A DNA stretch of 32,763 nt from NCBI GenBank assembly GCA_002840675.1, contig PHBR01000033.1, forward strand, positions 1 to 32,763, written 5' to 3'. The stretch is from Chloroflexi bacterium HGW-Chloroflexi-9 (GTDB lineage Bacteria; Chloroflexota; Dehalococcoidia; UBA2979). A program made the translations under genes and the position numbers. The notes beneath the pieces are model-generated. The model did not search any database. It was not told the origin of the DNA and worked only from the letters and a program-made list of their open reading frames with translations. Positions within the stretch are counted from its first letter, which is position 1; each line of letters opens with the position of its first letter. Positions 7,760-15,433 of this stretch are shown piece after piece.

Positions 7760-8028
7760 CGGGCCCCACCGCCGATCGGCGGGACGAGGTAGATCTCCGT
7801 CGCGTCCGTGACCGGCAGCAACAACTCCCCGCCCTCCAGGATCGACCCGTCGATCGCCACCGCGATGTCGGCGCGGAGGTCGTCGCCATCGAGGAGGCGC
7901 GGGAGCAGGTCCGGCGCGACGTTCCGCAGCCCCTCGAACACCTCACGCAGCGTGGCGCCGCCGAGGTCGTAACGGTCCGCCCCGCCGGTGAACTGGCGGA
8001 GCGAGGCGGGGACGTGCAGCACCGCCAC
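7756..8028 (-). CDS. MoaD/ThiS-like ubiquitin-fold protein
   Basis: A 90-aa beta-grasp protein of the MoaD/ThiS group, whose members carry sulfur as a C-terminal thiocarboxylate for molybdopterin or thiamine synthesis. The chain ends EIYLVPPIGGGAR, so the Gly-Gly used for activation is followed by Ala-Arg instead of being terminal. GTG 8028 is chosen because GAGGAG lies at the end of the upstream molybdenum-hydroxylase gene, overlapping its stop region with 8-nt spacing; this indicates translational coupling. The position directly behind a molybdenum enzyme favours a Moco-related role, but no MoaE or MoeB is adjacent, so it may have another sulfur-transfer or conjugation role. Confidence 0.75.
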   Translation of the reverse strand: MAVLHVPASLRQFTGGADRYDLGGATLREVFEGLRNVAPDLLPRLLDGDDLRADIAVAIDGSILEGGELLLPVTDATEIYLVPPIGGGAR

Positions 8029-8033
8029 GCGTG

Positions 8034-10316
8034 TTACTCCTCGGCCGTGAGCAGTTGCTCCAGCAACCACGTCGGCGAGGCCGGCAGCCGCGTCACGCGC
8101 ACGCCGACGGCGTCGTAGATCGCGTTGGCGATCGCCGCGAGCGGCGGCACGATCGGCACCTCGCCCACGCCTCGGACGCCGAAGGGATGGCCGGGGTTCG
8201 GCACCTCCACCAGCACCGTCTCCATCGTTGGCAGGTCGTTCGCGACCGGCATGCGGTAGTCCAGGAAGGAGGAGTTCACCATCCGCCCGTTGGCGTCATA
8301 GATGTACTCCTCGTTCAGGGCCATGCCGATGCCCTGCACCACGCCGCCCTCGATCTGCCCTTCGACGTACGCGGGGTGGATCGCCTTACCGACGTCCTGC
8401 ACCGCGGTGTAGCGCAGGATCGTGACCTTGCCGGTCTCCCGATCCACCTCCAGGTCCACGATGTTCGCGCCGAAGCACGCCCCCACCTTCCCCACCGTCG
8501 TGGAGATGATGTCCGACTGGCCCTGGATGTTGCCGCCCGTGGAGGCGAGCCGCTTCGCCGCCTCCTTGAACGTCATCACGTTGCCATCGGGGCCGTGGAG
8601 GGAAGCGTCGGCCGGGTCATACGACACGGTCGAGGCGTCCACGTTCCAGATCTTCGCGGCGCGCTGCTCCAGCTGCTGGCGGACATCGAGCGCCGCCTGC
8701 ACCACCGCGAGGCCGGTCGCGAACGTGGTACGGCTGCCGCCGGTGTTCGCCGTATAGCCGATGGTGTCCGTGTCGCCCACGAGCGAGTTCACGTCCGCGT
8801 ACGGGATACCCATCGTCTCCGCGAACTGCATCGCCAGGGACGCGCGCTGCCCGCCGATGTCGACCGAACCGGTCACCAGCGTCACACGCCCGTCCGAGTG
8901 CACGTTCGCGTACGCGGAGGACTCGCCGCCGCCGTTCTGCCAGAAGCCCATCGAGATGCCTCGACCCTGGTCCTTGCCCAGCGTCTCGGAGCGGTAGTGC
9001 GGGTGGTCGATCACCGCCTTCATCACGTCGCGCGCACCGATCGAGCCATGCGTCGCGCCATCGCTACGCTGGGCGCCCTGCTCGGCGCAGTTCTTCAACC
9101 GCAAGTCCATCGGGTCCATCTCAAGGCGTTCCGCGATCTCATTCAACAGCGACTCGACGGCGAACTCAGCGGCCGGCGCGCCCGGCGCGCGGTACGCGGC
9201 CACCTTCGGGCGGTTCACCACCACGTCGTACCCGACAATGCGCTGGTTGGGCACGATGTACGGCCCCAGGGCGCAGCGCGCGCCACCGGCGACCGGGGAG
9301 CCCGGGTAGGCGCCCGCCTCGTACCAGAGCTTGATGTCCGCGGCGACCAGCGTGCCGTCACGCTTCGCACCGATGCGCACCCAAGAGCGCGTGCCGGAGG
9401 TGGGGCCGGTGGCCTCCAGCACCTCGGTGCGGTTCATCGTCAACTGCACCGGGCGACCGGTCTTCTTCGAGAGCAGCGCCGCGAGCGGCTCCAGGTAGAC
9501 GACGTTCTTCGCGCCGAAGCCGCCGCCGATCTCCGCCGGGACCACGCGCAGCATGCTCACCGGGAGGTTGAGCGTGCGCGCGACGTTGCCGCGGATGCCG
9601 AAGGCGCCCTGCGTGCTGGTCCAGATCGTGACCTTGCCATCCTGGCTCCACACCGCCGTCGCGTTGTGCGGCTCGATGTAGCCCTGGTGCACCATCGCCG
9701 TCTCGTACGTGCGCTCCATGATCACGTCCGCGTCCGCGAACCCCTGCTCCAGGTCGCCGAACCCGAGGTGGATCGTGCGCGCAATGTTGGAGGGACGCCC
9801 GTCGACCGGCTCGAACAGGCCGGGGACCAGCGCATCCTTGCCGTCGTCGTGCAGGATCGGCGCGTCCGGTCGCAGCGCGTCGTCGATCGTGACGACCGCC
9901 GGCAGCACGTCGTACTCGACGTCGATCAGTTCGAGGGCGTCCTCGGCAACGTGGTGGTTGAGGGCGGCGACCGCCGCGATCGGGTGGCCACGGAACAGCA
10001 CTTTGCGGCGGGCGAGGATGCGCTCGGAGTCCCACGCCGTCGGCATCGGGCCGCGCACGGTCTCCATCACCTGCTCGTGCGGCTCGGGGAGGTCATCGAA
10101 GGTGACCACGGCCATGACGCCCGGCAGCGCGAGGGCACGCGAGATGTCGATGCGCTTAATGATCGCGTGGGCGTGCGGGCTGCGCTTGACGCGCCCCTGC
10201 AGCAGCCCCGGCAGCCGCACGTCCGCGCCGTAGGTCGCGCGACCGGTGACCTTGTCCACGCCATCCGGGCGGATCGGGCGAGTCCCGATGACGCGAGGCT
10301 CCTCGGTCATGGTCAT
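8034..10316 (-). CDS. Xanthine dehydrogenase-family molybdopterin-binding large subunit
   Basis: A 760-aa molybdenum hydroxylase large subunit. The N-terminal domain (about 1-130) opens with RPDGVDKVTGRATYGADV and has KRSPHAHAIIKRIDIS. Molybdopterin-contacting motifs follow: EIGGGFGAKN, AYRAPGAPAAEF, and a C-terminal GVGEVP whose Glu719 is the usual catalytic base. AYRAPG differs from the AYRCSFR loop of true CO dehydrogenase, so purine, aldehyde or other heterocycle hydroxylation is more likely. ATG 10316 is preceded by AAAGGTGG at 6-nt spacing. No [2Fe-2S] or FAD subunit is next to it; only the MoaD-like gene is coupled downstream. Partners must lie elsewhere, or be shared with the 17521-17994 subunit, which is speculative. 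Confidence 0.88.
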   Translation of the reverse strand: MTMTEEPRVIGTRPIRPDGVDKVTGRATYGADVRLPGLLQGRVKRSPHAHAIIKRIDISRALALPGVMAVVTFDDLPEPHEQVMETVRGPMPTAWDSERILARRKVLFRGHPIAAVAALNHHVAEDALELIDVEYDVLPAVVTIDDALRPDAPILHDDGKDALVPGLFEPVDGRPSNIARTIHLGFGDLEQGFADADVIMERTYETAMVHQGYIEPHNATAVWSQDGKVTIWTSTQGAFGIRGNVARTLNLPVSMLRVVPAEIGGGFGAKNVVYLEPLAALLSKKTGRPVQLTMNRTEVLEATGPTSGTRSWVRIGAKRDGTLVAADIKLWYEAGAYPGSPVAGGARCALGPYIVPNQRIVGYDVVVNRPKVAAYRAPGAPAAEFAVESLLNEIAERLEMDPMDLRLKNCAEQGAQRSDGATHGSIGARDVMKAVIDHPHYRSETLGKDQGRGISMGFWQNGGGESSAYANVHSDGRVTLVTGSVDIGGQRASLAMQFAETMGIPYADVNSLVGDTDTIGYTANTGGSRTTFATGLAVVQAALDVRQQLEQRAAKIWNVDASTVSYDPADASLHGPDGNVMTFKEAAKRLASTGGNIQGQSDIISTTVGKVGACFGANIVDLEVDRETGKVTILRYTAVQDVGKAIHPAYVEGQIEGGVVQGIGMALNEEYIYDANGRMVNSSFLDYRMPVANDLPTMETVLVEVPNPGHPFGVRGVGEVPIVPPLAAIANAIYDAVGVRVTRLPASPTWLLEQLLTAEE

Positions 10317-10395
10317 GGATGGCCACCTTTCCCGAACGTGCTGCGGAAGCGTCATGGTACAACGCTGCCCCGAGGCCGCGCGTTACCCTTTCGCG

Positions 10396-11514
10396 ATGCG
10401 CCTTGCCCTCGTCGCGATCACTGTCTCGCTCCTGGTGCTGCTCGCCACGGCGTGCTCGGATCCCGGCGTCCGTCTCGCCCCGGCCCTCGCGGGCACGACC
10501 TTCGACCGCCCCGTCGAGGTGGGCGCGTACCCGGACGGGCGCACGTTCGTCGCGGAGCAGGGCGGTGCGATCTGGCTGGTCGAGGACGACGGCGCGACGG
10601 CCTCACTGCTCGACCTCGGCGCGCTCGTGGATGACGACCTCGGGGAAGGGCTGCTCTCGGTCGCACTCGACCCCGCATTCGAGGAGAACGGCCACCTGTG
10701 GGCGTGGTACTTCGCGGCGGACGAACCGCCCCGTGCCACGCTCGCACGGTTCAAGGTCGTCGAGGGCCAGGCCGGGCCGGGGAGCGCGCTGGTCGTGCTG
10801 GAGGCGCTGCAGCCCGGCTACAACCAGAACGGCGGTACGGTCCGCTTCGGGCCGGACGGGATGCTGTACCTCTCGATCGGTGACGGCAGTGCCTCGCTCG
10901 ACCCGTTCGAGCAGGGCCAGGACACCACCACCCTCCTCGCGACGGTGATCCGCATCGATGTCAGCGCAAGCACCGCGGCGAACCCGTACGTGGTGCCCGC
11001 CGATAACCCGTTCGCCGGCCGCGACGACGTGCTGCCCGAGATCTTCGCGTACGGCTTCCGCAACCCGTTCCGCATGGACATCGACCCCGAGTCCGGCGAT
11101 GTCTGGCTCGGAGATGTCGGCGCTTCCTCCACCGAGGAGGTGAACCGCGTGCTCCCCGGCGGCAACTACGGCTGGAGCATCCTGGAGGGCGCACGCTGCC
11201 TCGACGCGGGCGACTGCGACACGGGCGGCCTGTCGCCGCCGGTCGCCACCTATGAGCACGCCGAGGGCGTGTGCGCCGTGATTGGCGGCGTTATCTATCG
11301 CGGCGATGCGCTCGACCACCTGCTCGGGCGCTACCTCTTCGCGGACTTCTGCAGCGGCCAGGTGCTCGCGCTCGACACCAGGGACGGCGTCGCGATCCCC
11401 GCGGTGATCGCGACGTTGGAGGGCGCGCCGGTGACCTTCGGGCGGGATGCAAACGGCGAGGTGCTGATCGCGGACTACGCGGGCGGCGGCATCTATCGGC
11501 TGGAGGCGGAGTGA
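10396..11514 (+). CDS. PQQ-type sugar dehydrogenase-like lipoprotein (GSDH family)
   Basis: A 372-aa exported beta-propeller protein of the soluble glucose/sorbosone dehydrogenase family, which in active members oxidises sugars with PQQ. Residues 1-20 are a lipoprotein signal ending LATAC with Cys20 as the lipid site. Family blocks are FDRPVEVGAYPDGRTFVAEQ, NGGTVRFGPDGMLYLSIGDG, TTLLATVIRIDV, EIFAYGFRNPFRMDID and EVNRVLPGGNYGW. In many relatives the block before the GPDG strand reads N-H-N-G-G, with the His acting as general base; here the sequence is YNQNGG (Gln144). The sugar-oxidising activity is therefore doubtful. ATG 10396 is fixed by the signal peptide. Confidence 0.8.
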   Translation: MRLALVAITVSLLVLLATACSDPGVRLAPALAGTTFDRPVEVGAYPDGRTFVAEQGGAIWLVEDDGATASLLDLGALVDDDLGEGLLSVALDPAFEENGHLWAWYFAADEPPRATLARFKVVEGQAGPGSALVVLEALQPGYNQNGGTVRFGPDGMLYLSIGDGSASLDPFEQGQDTTTLLATVIRIDVSASTAANPYVVPADNPFAGRDDVLPEIFAYGFRNPFRMDIDPESGDVWLGDVGASSTEEVNRVLPGGNYGWSILEGARCLDAGDCDTGGLSPPVATYEHAEGVCAVIGGVIYRGDALDHLLGRYLFADFCSGQVLALDTRDGVAIPAVIATLEGAPVTFGRDANGEVLIADYAGGGIYRLEAE

Positions 11515-11518
11515 CGCG

Positions 11519-12075
11519 CTACTTGCGCCGCCCGAGGAACACGACGTGCCTGCGGCCCTTCGAGCCGTGCGCCGCGATCGGGTGCGTGGAGGGCGCGTAG
11601 CCCGCGGCGCGCAGCCGGCCCTCGAAGATGCGGTCGTGGCCCACGGACCATACCGCCAGCGCGCCGCCGGGGCGCAGCGCCCGGTAGCAGGCGGCGAGGC
11701 CAGCCGGGGTGTAGAGCCAGCCGTTCCCGCGCTGCGTGAGCGCGTCGGGCCCGTTGTCCACGTCCAGCAGGATCGCGTCGAAGCGCCCGTTGCTGTCGCG
11801 GATGATCTGCGCCACGTCCCCCTGGATGACCTCGGTGCGCGGGTCGTCCAGCGGGTTCCCGGCGAGCGGGCCCAGGGGGCCGCGGTTCCACTCGATCACC
11901 TCGGGGACGAGTTCGCCAACCACGGCGGTGGCGCGTGCCGGCAGCAGCGCGAGCACAGCGGCGAGCGTGTAGCCCATGCCCAGCCCGCCATCACGTAGTC
12001 ACCGTCGTGACGGCGCAACTCCAGGCGGCTGCCGTCCGGCGTGATCGCGGTGCCCAGCATCTCCCACGGCTTCAT
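11519..12075 (-). pseudogene. Spermidine synthase-like methyltransferase-fold gene with internal deletion
   Basis: From ATG 12075 the minus strand encodes MKPWEMLGTAITPDGSRLEL-RRHDGDYVMAG, the normal opening of a spermidine synthase-like family. After an abrupt frame change near 11978-11990 it continues as LGMGYTLAAVLALLPARATA, then VVGELVPEVIEWNRGPLG and LLDVDNGPDAL to a normal C-terminus at 11519. Relatives have about 40 residues between these parts, including an LMSSR..HGSE block and the strand leading into the glycine-rich SAM-binding loop (VLVGGLGMG). Both the frame and that block are missing, so the product should be inactive. GGCGGG at the junction could be the remaining copy of a short repeat that mediated the deletion; an assembly error is the alternative. 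Confidence 0.65.
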
Positions 12076-12158
12076 ACTTCCACCGTACCCCGGGGCGCGC
12101 CTATGCGATCGCGATACCGTGGCCGGAGCGGCTCTGCGAGTGAGGCGAGGAGGCAGCG

Positions 12159-12557
12159 ATGGCGATCGAACGGATCAACCCGGCAGACATCAATACCCCG
12201 GTCGGCTACACCCATGTGGTGAAGGCGACGGGCGGGACCACGGTCTACATCGCGGGGCAGGTCGCCGCGGACGCTTCCGGGAACGTGGTCGGCGCCGGCG
12301 ACCTCGCGGCGCAGACGCGACAGGTGCTGACGAACCTGCAGACGGCGCTGGCCGCCGCTGGCGGCGGCTTCGGCGATGTCGTGAAGATGACCACGTTCAT
12401 CGTGAACTACACGCCGGAGATGCGCGCGGCCTACCGCGCCGTCCGAGGCGAGTTTATCACCGGGGACACGCCCGCCAGCACCCTCGTGGGCGTGCAGGCG
12501 CTCGCGGCGCCCGACTACCTCATCGAGATCGAGGCGGTCGCGGTGATCGACGGCTAG
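12159..12557 (+). CDS. Rid (YjgF/YER057c/UK114) family protein, non-canonical subfamily
   Basis: A 132-aa trimeric Rid-fold protein, recognised by VYIAGQVAADASGNVVG, QTRQVLTNLQTALAAAGGGF and DVVKMTTFIVNY. True RidA deaminates reactive enamine/imine intermediates and needs an Arg in the P-A-R-S block to hold the substrate carboxylate. Here the block reads PASTLVGVQ, with Ser107 at the Arg position, placing it among the Rid subfamilies not shown to have RidA deaminase activity. ATG 12159 follows GAGGAGG. The TAG stop shares CTAG with the convergent Ldh2-type gene. Confidence 0.85.
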   Translation: MAIERINPADINTPVGYTHVVKATGGTTVYIAGQVAADASGNVVGAGDLAAQTRQVLTNLQTALAAAGGGFGDVVKMTTFIVNYTPEMRAAYRAVRGEFITGDTPASTLVGVQALAAPDYLIEIEAVAVIDG

Positions 12558-13630
12558 ACGAAGTCGAAACGGAGCCCCTGCTCCTTCGCGACCGTGCCGA
12601 ACCACTCCACCACCTCGGTGTGGTACGGGATGCCCTCCGCGAGGCGTCGCGGCACCTCCTCGGCCTCCAGCAGGCCGGGGTAGACGACGCGGTCCACGCC
12701 GGGCGCGGTGGGCGTTTCCAGCATGCCGCGCAAGAACGCGTCCATGTCGTGCTTGAACTGCGGCACATCCACGAACGCGTCGATGCGATAGGCCAGCATG
12801 TGGAAGCCCGGCACCAGCGCCAGGAACCCGGGACCGAGGCCGGTGAGCGTGCTGCACATGATGTCGACCACCGAGGCGAGCCCGTAGCCCTTGTGTGAGC
12901 CCTGCTCGCGCGTGCCGCCCAGCGGCAACAGCATCCACGTGTCCGGCACCGGCACGCGCTCCATGATCGGCGAGCCGTCCGCGGCTGCGATCCACCCCGG
13001 CTCCACCATCGCCCCCACGCGCTTCGCCAGCCGCATCTTGTTCTGAGCGACCTGCGAGGTGCCCATGTCCAGCACGAACGGTGGCATCGCCCCGGCCGGT
13101 GCCGCCCACGCCAGCGGGTTCGTCCCCAGCCGCGTGACCGCTCCGCCGGTCGGCAGCACGGACGGCGGCCCGCTCGATGACATCGCCACGCCGATCATGT
13201 CGTGCGGCAGCGCGCGCATCGCGTGGTAGCCGGAGCCGCCCATGTGGCCCACGTTGAACACGCACACCGCGCCCAGCCCGCTCACCTGCGCCTTCGCGAT
13301 CGCCACGTCCATCGCCCTCGGCGCGACGTGGACACCGAGACCCCCGCCGCCATCGATCACCGCCGTGGTCGCCGTCTCGCGGGTGATCGTGAAGCCGGGG
13401 CGCGGGTTGAGCGTGCCGGCGCGGTAGCCGGCCACGTACGTCCGCAGCATGTTGGAGACGCCGTGCGACTCCACGCCGCGCAGGTCGTTCGTGATCAGCA
13501 CGTCCGCCGCCAGAGCGGCGTCCTCCCCCGACAGCCCGACGCTCTCGAAGATCTGCTCCGTCGCGCGCCGCGCCTGCTCGACCGGGACGTAGACCCGGGC
13601 GTGCTCGGGGACCTTGAAGCGCTCGAGCAT
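12554..13630 (-). CDS. Ldh2/malate-lactate dehydrogenase family oxidoreductase
   Basis: A 358-aa NAD(P)-dependent dehydrogenase of the Ldh2/MdhC type (unrelated to classical Rossmann LDH), reducing or oxidising 2-hydroxyacids or ureidoglycolate-like substrates. Landmarks are DLRGVESHGVSNM with the conserved His, IDGGGGLGVHVAPRAMD, VFNVGHMGGSGYHAMRA, the cofactor-binding LGTNPLAWAAP, and GSHKGYGLA near the C-terminus. Length fits the family. ATG 13630 lies 17 nt after the end of the upstream SDR gene (13648) on the same strand, so the two are probably cotranscribed. The precise substrate is not readable from the sequence. Confidence 0.85.
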   Translation of the reverse strand: MLERFKVPEHARVYVPVEQARRATEQIFESVGLSGEDAALAADVLITNDLRGVESHGVSNMLRTYVAGYRAGTLNPRPGFTITRETATTAVIDGGGGLGVHVAPRAMDVAIAKAQVSGLGAVCVFNVGHMGGSGYHAMRALPHDMIGVAMSSSGPPSVLPTGGAVTRLGTNPLAWAAPAGAMPPFVLDMGTSQVAQNKMRLAKRVGAMVEPGWIAAADGSPIMERVPVPDTWMLLPLGGTREQGSHKGYGLASVVDIMCSTLTGLGPGFLALVPGFHMLAYRIDAFVDVPQFKHDMDAFLRGMLETPTAPGVDRVVYPGLLEAEEVPRRLAEGIPYHTEVVEWFGTVAKEQGLRFDFV

Positions 13631-13647
13631 GGCGTGACCTCCGAGGG

Positions 13648-14439
13648 CTACAGGACCGGCGAGGAGCCGCCGTCGATGTTGATCGCGGTGCCGGTCAGGT
13701 AACTGGCGCGCGAGGAGGCCAGAAAGCAGATCACGTCGCCCGCCTCGGCCGCTTCACCCACCCGGCCGACCGGCACATTCCGCCCCATCCCCGCGTAGAA
13801 CTCGTCGAGGGTGCGCGAGGGGTTCCGCTCCTGCTCTCGCTCGTACCGGCGCTCGTGCTGGCCGCTCTTGATCAGGCCAATGCACACGGAGTTCACCAGG
13901 ACGCCGTCCGCGGCGTAGTCCTTCGAGAGCGCCTTCGTCAGCGCGAGTCCCGCCGCACGTACGAGCGAGGTGGGCAGCGAGTTCGCGCCGGGCGCCTTCC
14001 CGCCGGGGGTGGTGACGTTGATGATGCGCCCGCCACCCGCCGCCTTCATGTGGGGCAGCACCGCCCGAGCGCAGTAGATCGCTCCGTACAGCTTCAGCCC
14101 CAGGTCGCCGTCCCACGTGGTGTCCGACACGTCCTCGAACCGTGCCGCCGCGGAGGTGCCGGCGTTGTTCACCAGGATGTCGACGGTGCCCCAGCGCTCC
14201 ACGACCTGCGCCACCATCGCCTGCACCTGCGCCTCGTCGCGCGCGTCGCAGGGGATGCCGATCACCTCGCCGCCGGTCGCCGCGCGTATCTCGGCGGCGG
14301 CCGCCTCCAGCACGTCCGGCCGGCGCGCGGCGATGGCGACGCGGGCGCCCTCACGCGCCAGTGACAGCGCCGCGGCCTTGCCGATGCCCTCGCTGCCGCC
14401 GGTGATGATCGCCACGCGCCCCGTGAGTCCCAGGTCCAT
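13648..14439 (-). CDS. SDR-family protein with altered catalytic residues
   Basis: A 263-aa classical-length short-chain dehydrogenase fold. The cofactor motif TGGSEGIG (residues 13-20) and NNAG are intact, and the C-terminus reads SYLTGTAINIDGGSS as in FabG-like enzymes. The catalytic tetrad is not standard: the Ser position is Thr144 (NVTTPGG), and the Tyr-x-x-x-Lys motif reads T157-SLV-R161 inside LPTSLVRAAGLALTKAL. Similar FabG-like branches without the Tyr/Lys pair exist, so this is probably a real subfamily, but a normal SDR hydride-transfer mechanism cannot be assumed. ATG 14439 follows GAGGGGTGG. It is cotranscribed with the Ldh2-type gene. Confidence 0.82.
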   Translation of the reverse strand: MDLGLTGRVAIITGGSEGIGKAAALSLAREGARVAIAARRPDVLEAAAAEIRAATGGEVIGIPCDARDEAQVQAMVAQVVERWGTVDILVNNAGTSAAARFEDVSDTTWDGDLGLKLYGAIYCARAVLPHMKAAGGGRIINVTTPGGKAPGANSLPTSLVRAAGLALTKALSKDYAADGVLVNSVCIGLIKSGQHERRYEREQERNPSRTLDEFYAGMGRNVPVGRVGEAAEAGDVICFLASSRASYLTGTAINIDGGSSPVL

Positions 14440-14555
14440 CGTCCACCCCTCGTGTCGTCGTTGCAGGCGCGCATCATACGAGGCAGCACGGGGGAGGGAT
14501 CGCCGCATGTGTCGCGCGTCTACACTCGCCGCGTTCGATCAGAAGGGGGACACAC

Positions 14556-15299
14556 ATGCCGACCTACCAGCGCGGAGACGCCTCGCTCTACTACGAAGAC
14601 GCGGGGGGCGACCGCTTCCCGCTGCTCCTGATCGCGCCCGGCGGGATGAACTCCGCGATCGCGTTCTGGAGCCGGATGCCGTTCAACCCAATCGAGGCGT
14701 TCCGCGACGACTTCCGCGTCATCGCCATGGACCAGCGCAACTGCGGCCAGTCGACCGGCCCGCTCGACACGCAGGACCCGTGGACGTCATACGTTGACGA
14801 CCAGCTGGGGCTCCTCGATCACCTCGGGATCGATCGGTACGTCGCACTCGGCTGCTGCATCGGCTGCTCGTACCTGCTGAAGCAGGCCGAGCGCCAGCCG
14901 GGGCGAATGGTGGCGGGCGTCCTCGAACAGCCAATCGGCCTCGTGGAGACGAACACCCAGGTGTTCCAGGACAACATCTGGAAGCCCTGGGGCGAGGACC
15001 TCGTCGCGAAGCGGGACGACCTGACGACCGAGCAACTGCTCGCGTTCGGGAACGCCATGTGGCACCAGGACGACTTCGTCTTCAGCGTGCCGAAGGAGCG
15101 CATCCCCTCGATCACCACGCCCATGCTCGTGCTCACCGGCGCCGACGCCGCCCATCCCACCGCCGTGAGCCTGGAGGTCGACCGGCTGCTGCCGAACAGC
15201 ACTCGCATCGACGAGTGGCGTCCGCCGGAAGTCGTCCCGCAGACCGTGCAGACGGTCCGCTCGTTCCTGCTGAAGCACATCCAGGAGGCCTCGAAGTGA
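14556..15299 (+). CDS. Alpha/beta hydrolase with Cys at the nucleophile position
   Basis: A 247-aa alpha/beta-hydrolase fold protein. The oxyanion region is LLLIAPGGMNS, followed by VIAMDQRNCGQST, the nucleophile elbow ALGCCIGCSY and a late LVLTGADAAHPT that supplies Asp and His. The elbow reads G-C-C-I-G, so Cys101 takes the place of the usual Ser (G-x-C-x-G), as in dienelactone hydrolases. A thiol nucleophile suggests lactone or thioester chemistry, but the substrate is unknown. ATG 14556 follows AGAAGGGGG. Its stop overlaps the start of a 43-aa cysteine peptide (GTGA), implying translational coupling. Confidence 0.82.
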   Translation: MPTYQRGDASLYYEDAGGDRFPLLLIAPGGMNSAIAFWSRMPFNPIEAFRDDFRVIAMDQRNCGQSTGPLDTQDPWTSYVDDQLGLLDHLGIDRYVALGCCIGCSYLLKQAERQPGRMVAGVLEQPIGLVETNTQVFQDNIWKPWGEDLVAKRDDLTTEQLLAFGNAMWHQDDFVFSVPKERIPSITTPMLVLTGADAAHPTAVSLEVDRLLPNSTRIDEWRPPEVVPQTVQTVRSFLLKHIQEASK

Positions 15300-15427
15300 C
15301 CTCGACCGCCACGACCACGCCCACGACCGCGCCGCGCGAGGAGACCCCACCAGCGCCGGCGGAGATGAAGTGCACGCTCTGCGGCCTCAGCGCCTGCTGG
15401 ACGGAGAAGGACACCCCGAAGGGGTAG
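15296..15427 (+). CDS. Small 43-aa CxxC-x4-C protein coupled to the hydrolase
   Basis: GTG 15296 overlaps the hydrolase stop (GTGA) and has AGGAGG at 7-nt spacing. The product has a Thr/Pro/Ala/Glu-rich N-terminal half, probably disordered, then EMKCTLCGLSACWTEKDTPK-G with Cys26, Cys29 and Cys34. Three close cysteines and no membrane segment suggest metal binding or a redox or partner peptide. It is the last plus-strand gene before the convergent hydroxylase stop, 6 nt away. No named family is recognised; the overlap and strong ribosome-binding site make it likely to be translated. Confidence 0.65.
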   Translation: MTSTATTTPTTAPREETPPAPAEMKCTLCGLSACWTEKDTPKG

Positions 15428-15433
15428 CGCGAC

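Noticed and set aside
8034-10316. Carbon monoxide dehydrogenase (CoxL) annotation
   Set aside because: The active-site loop reads AYRAPG rather than AYRCSFR, and coxM/coxS are not adjacent.
8031-10634. Plus-strand open frame of 867 codons opposite the molybdenum hydroxylase
   Set aside because: It is an antisense shadow in high-GC DNA: Arg/His/Ala-rich, no domain, and the minus strand carries a complete enzyme.
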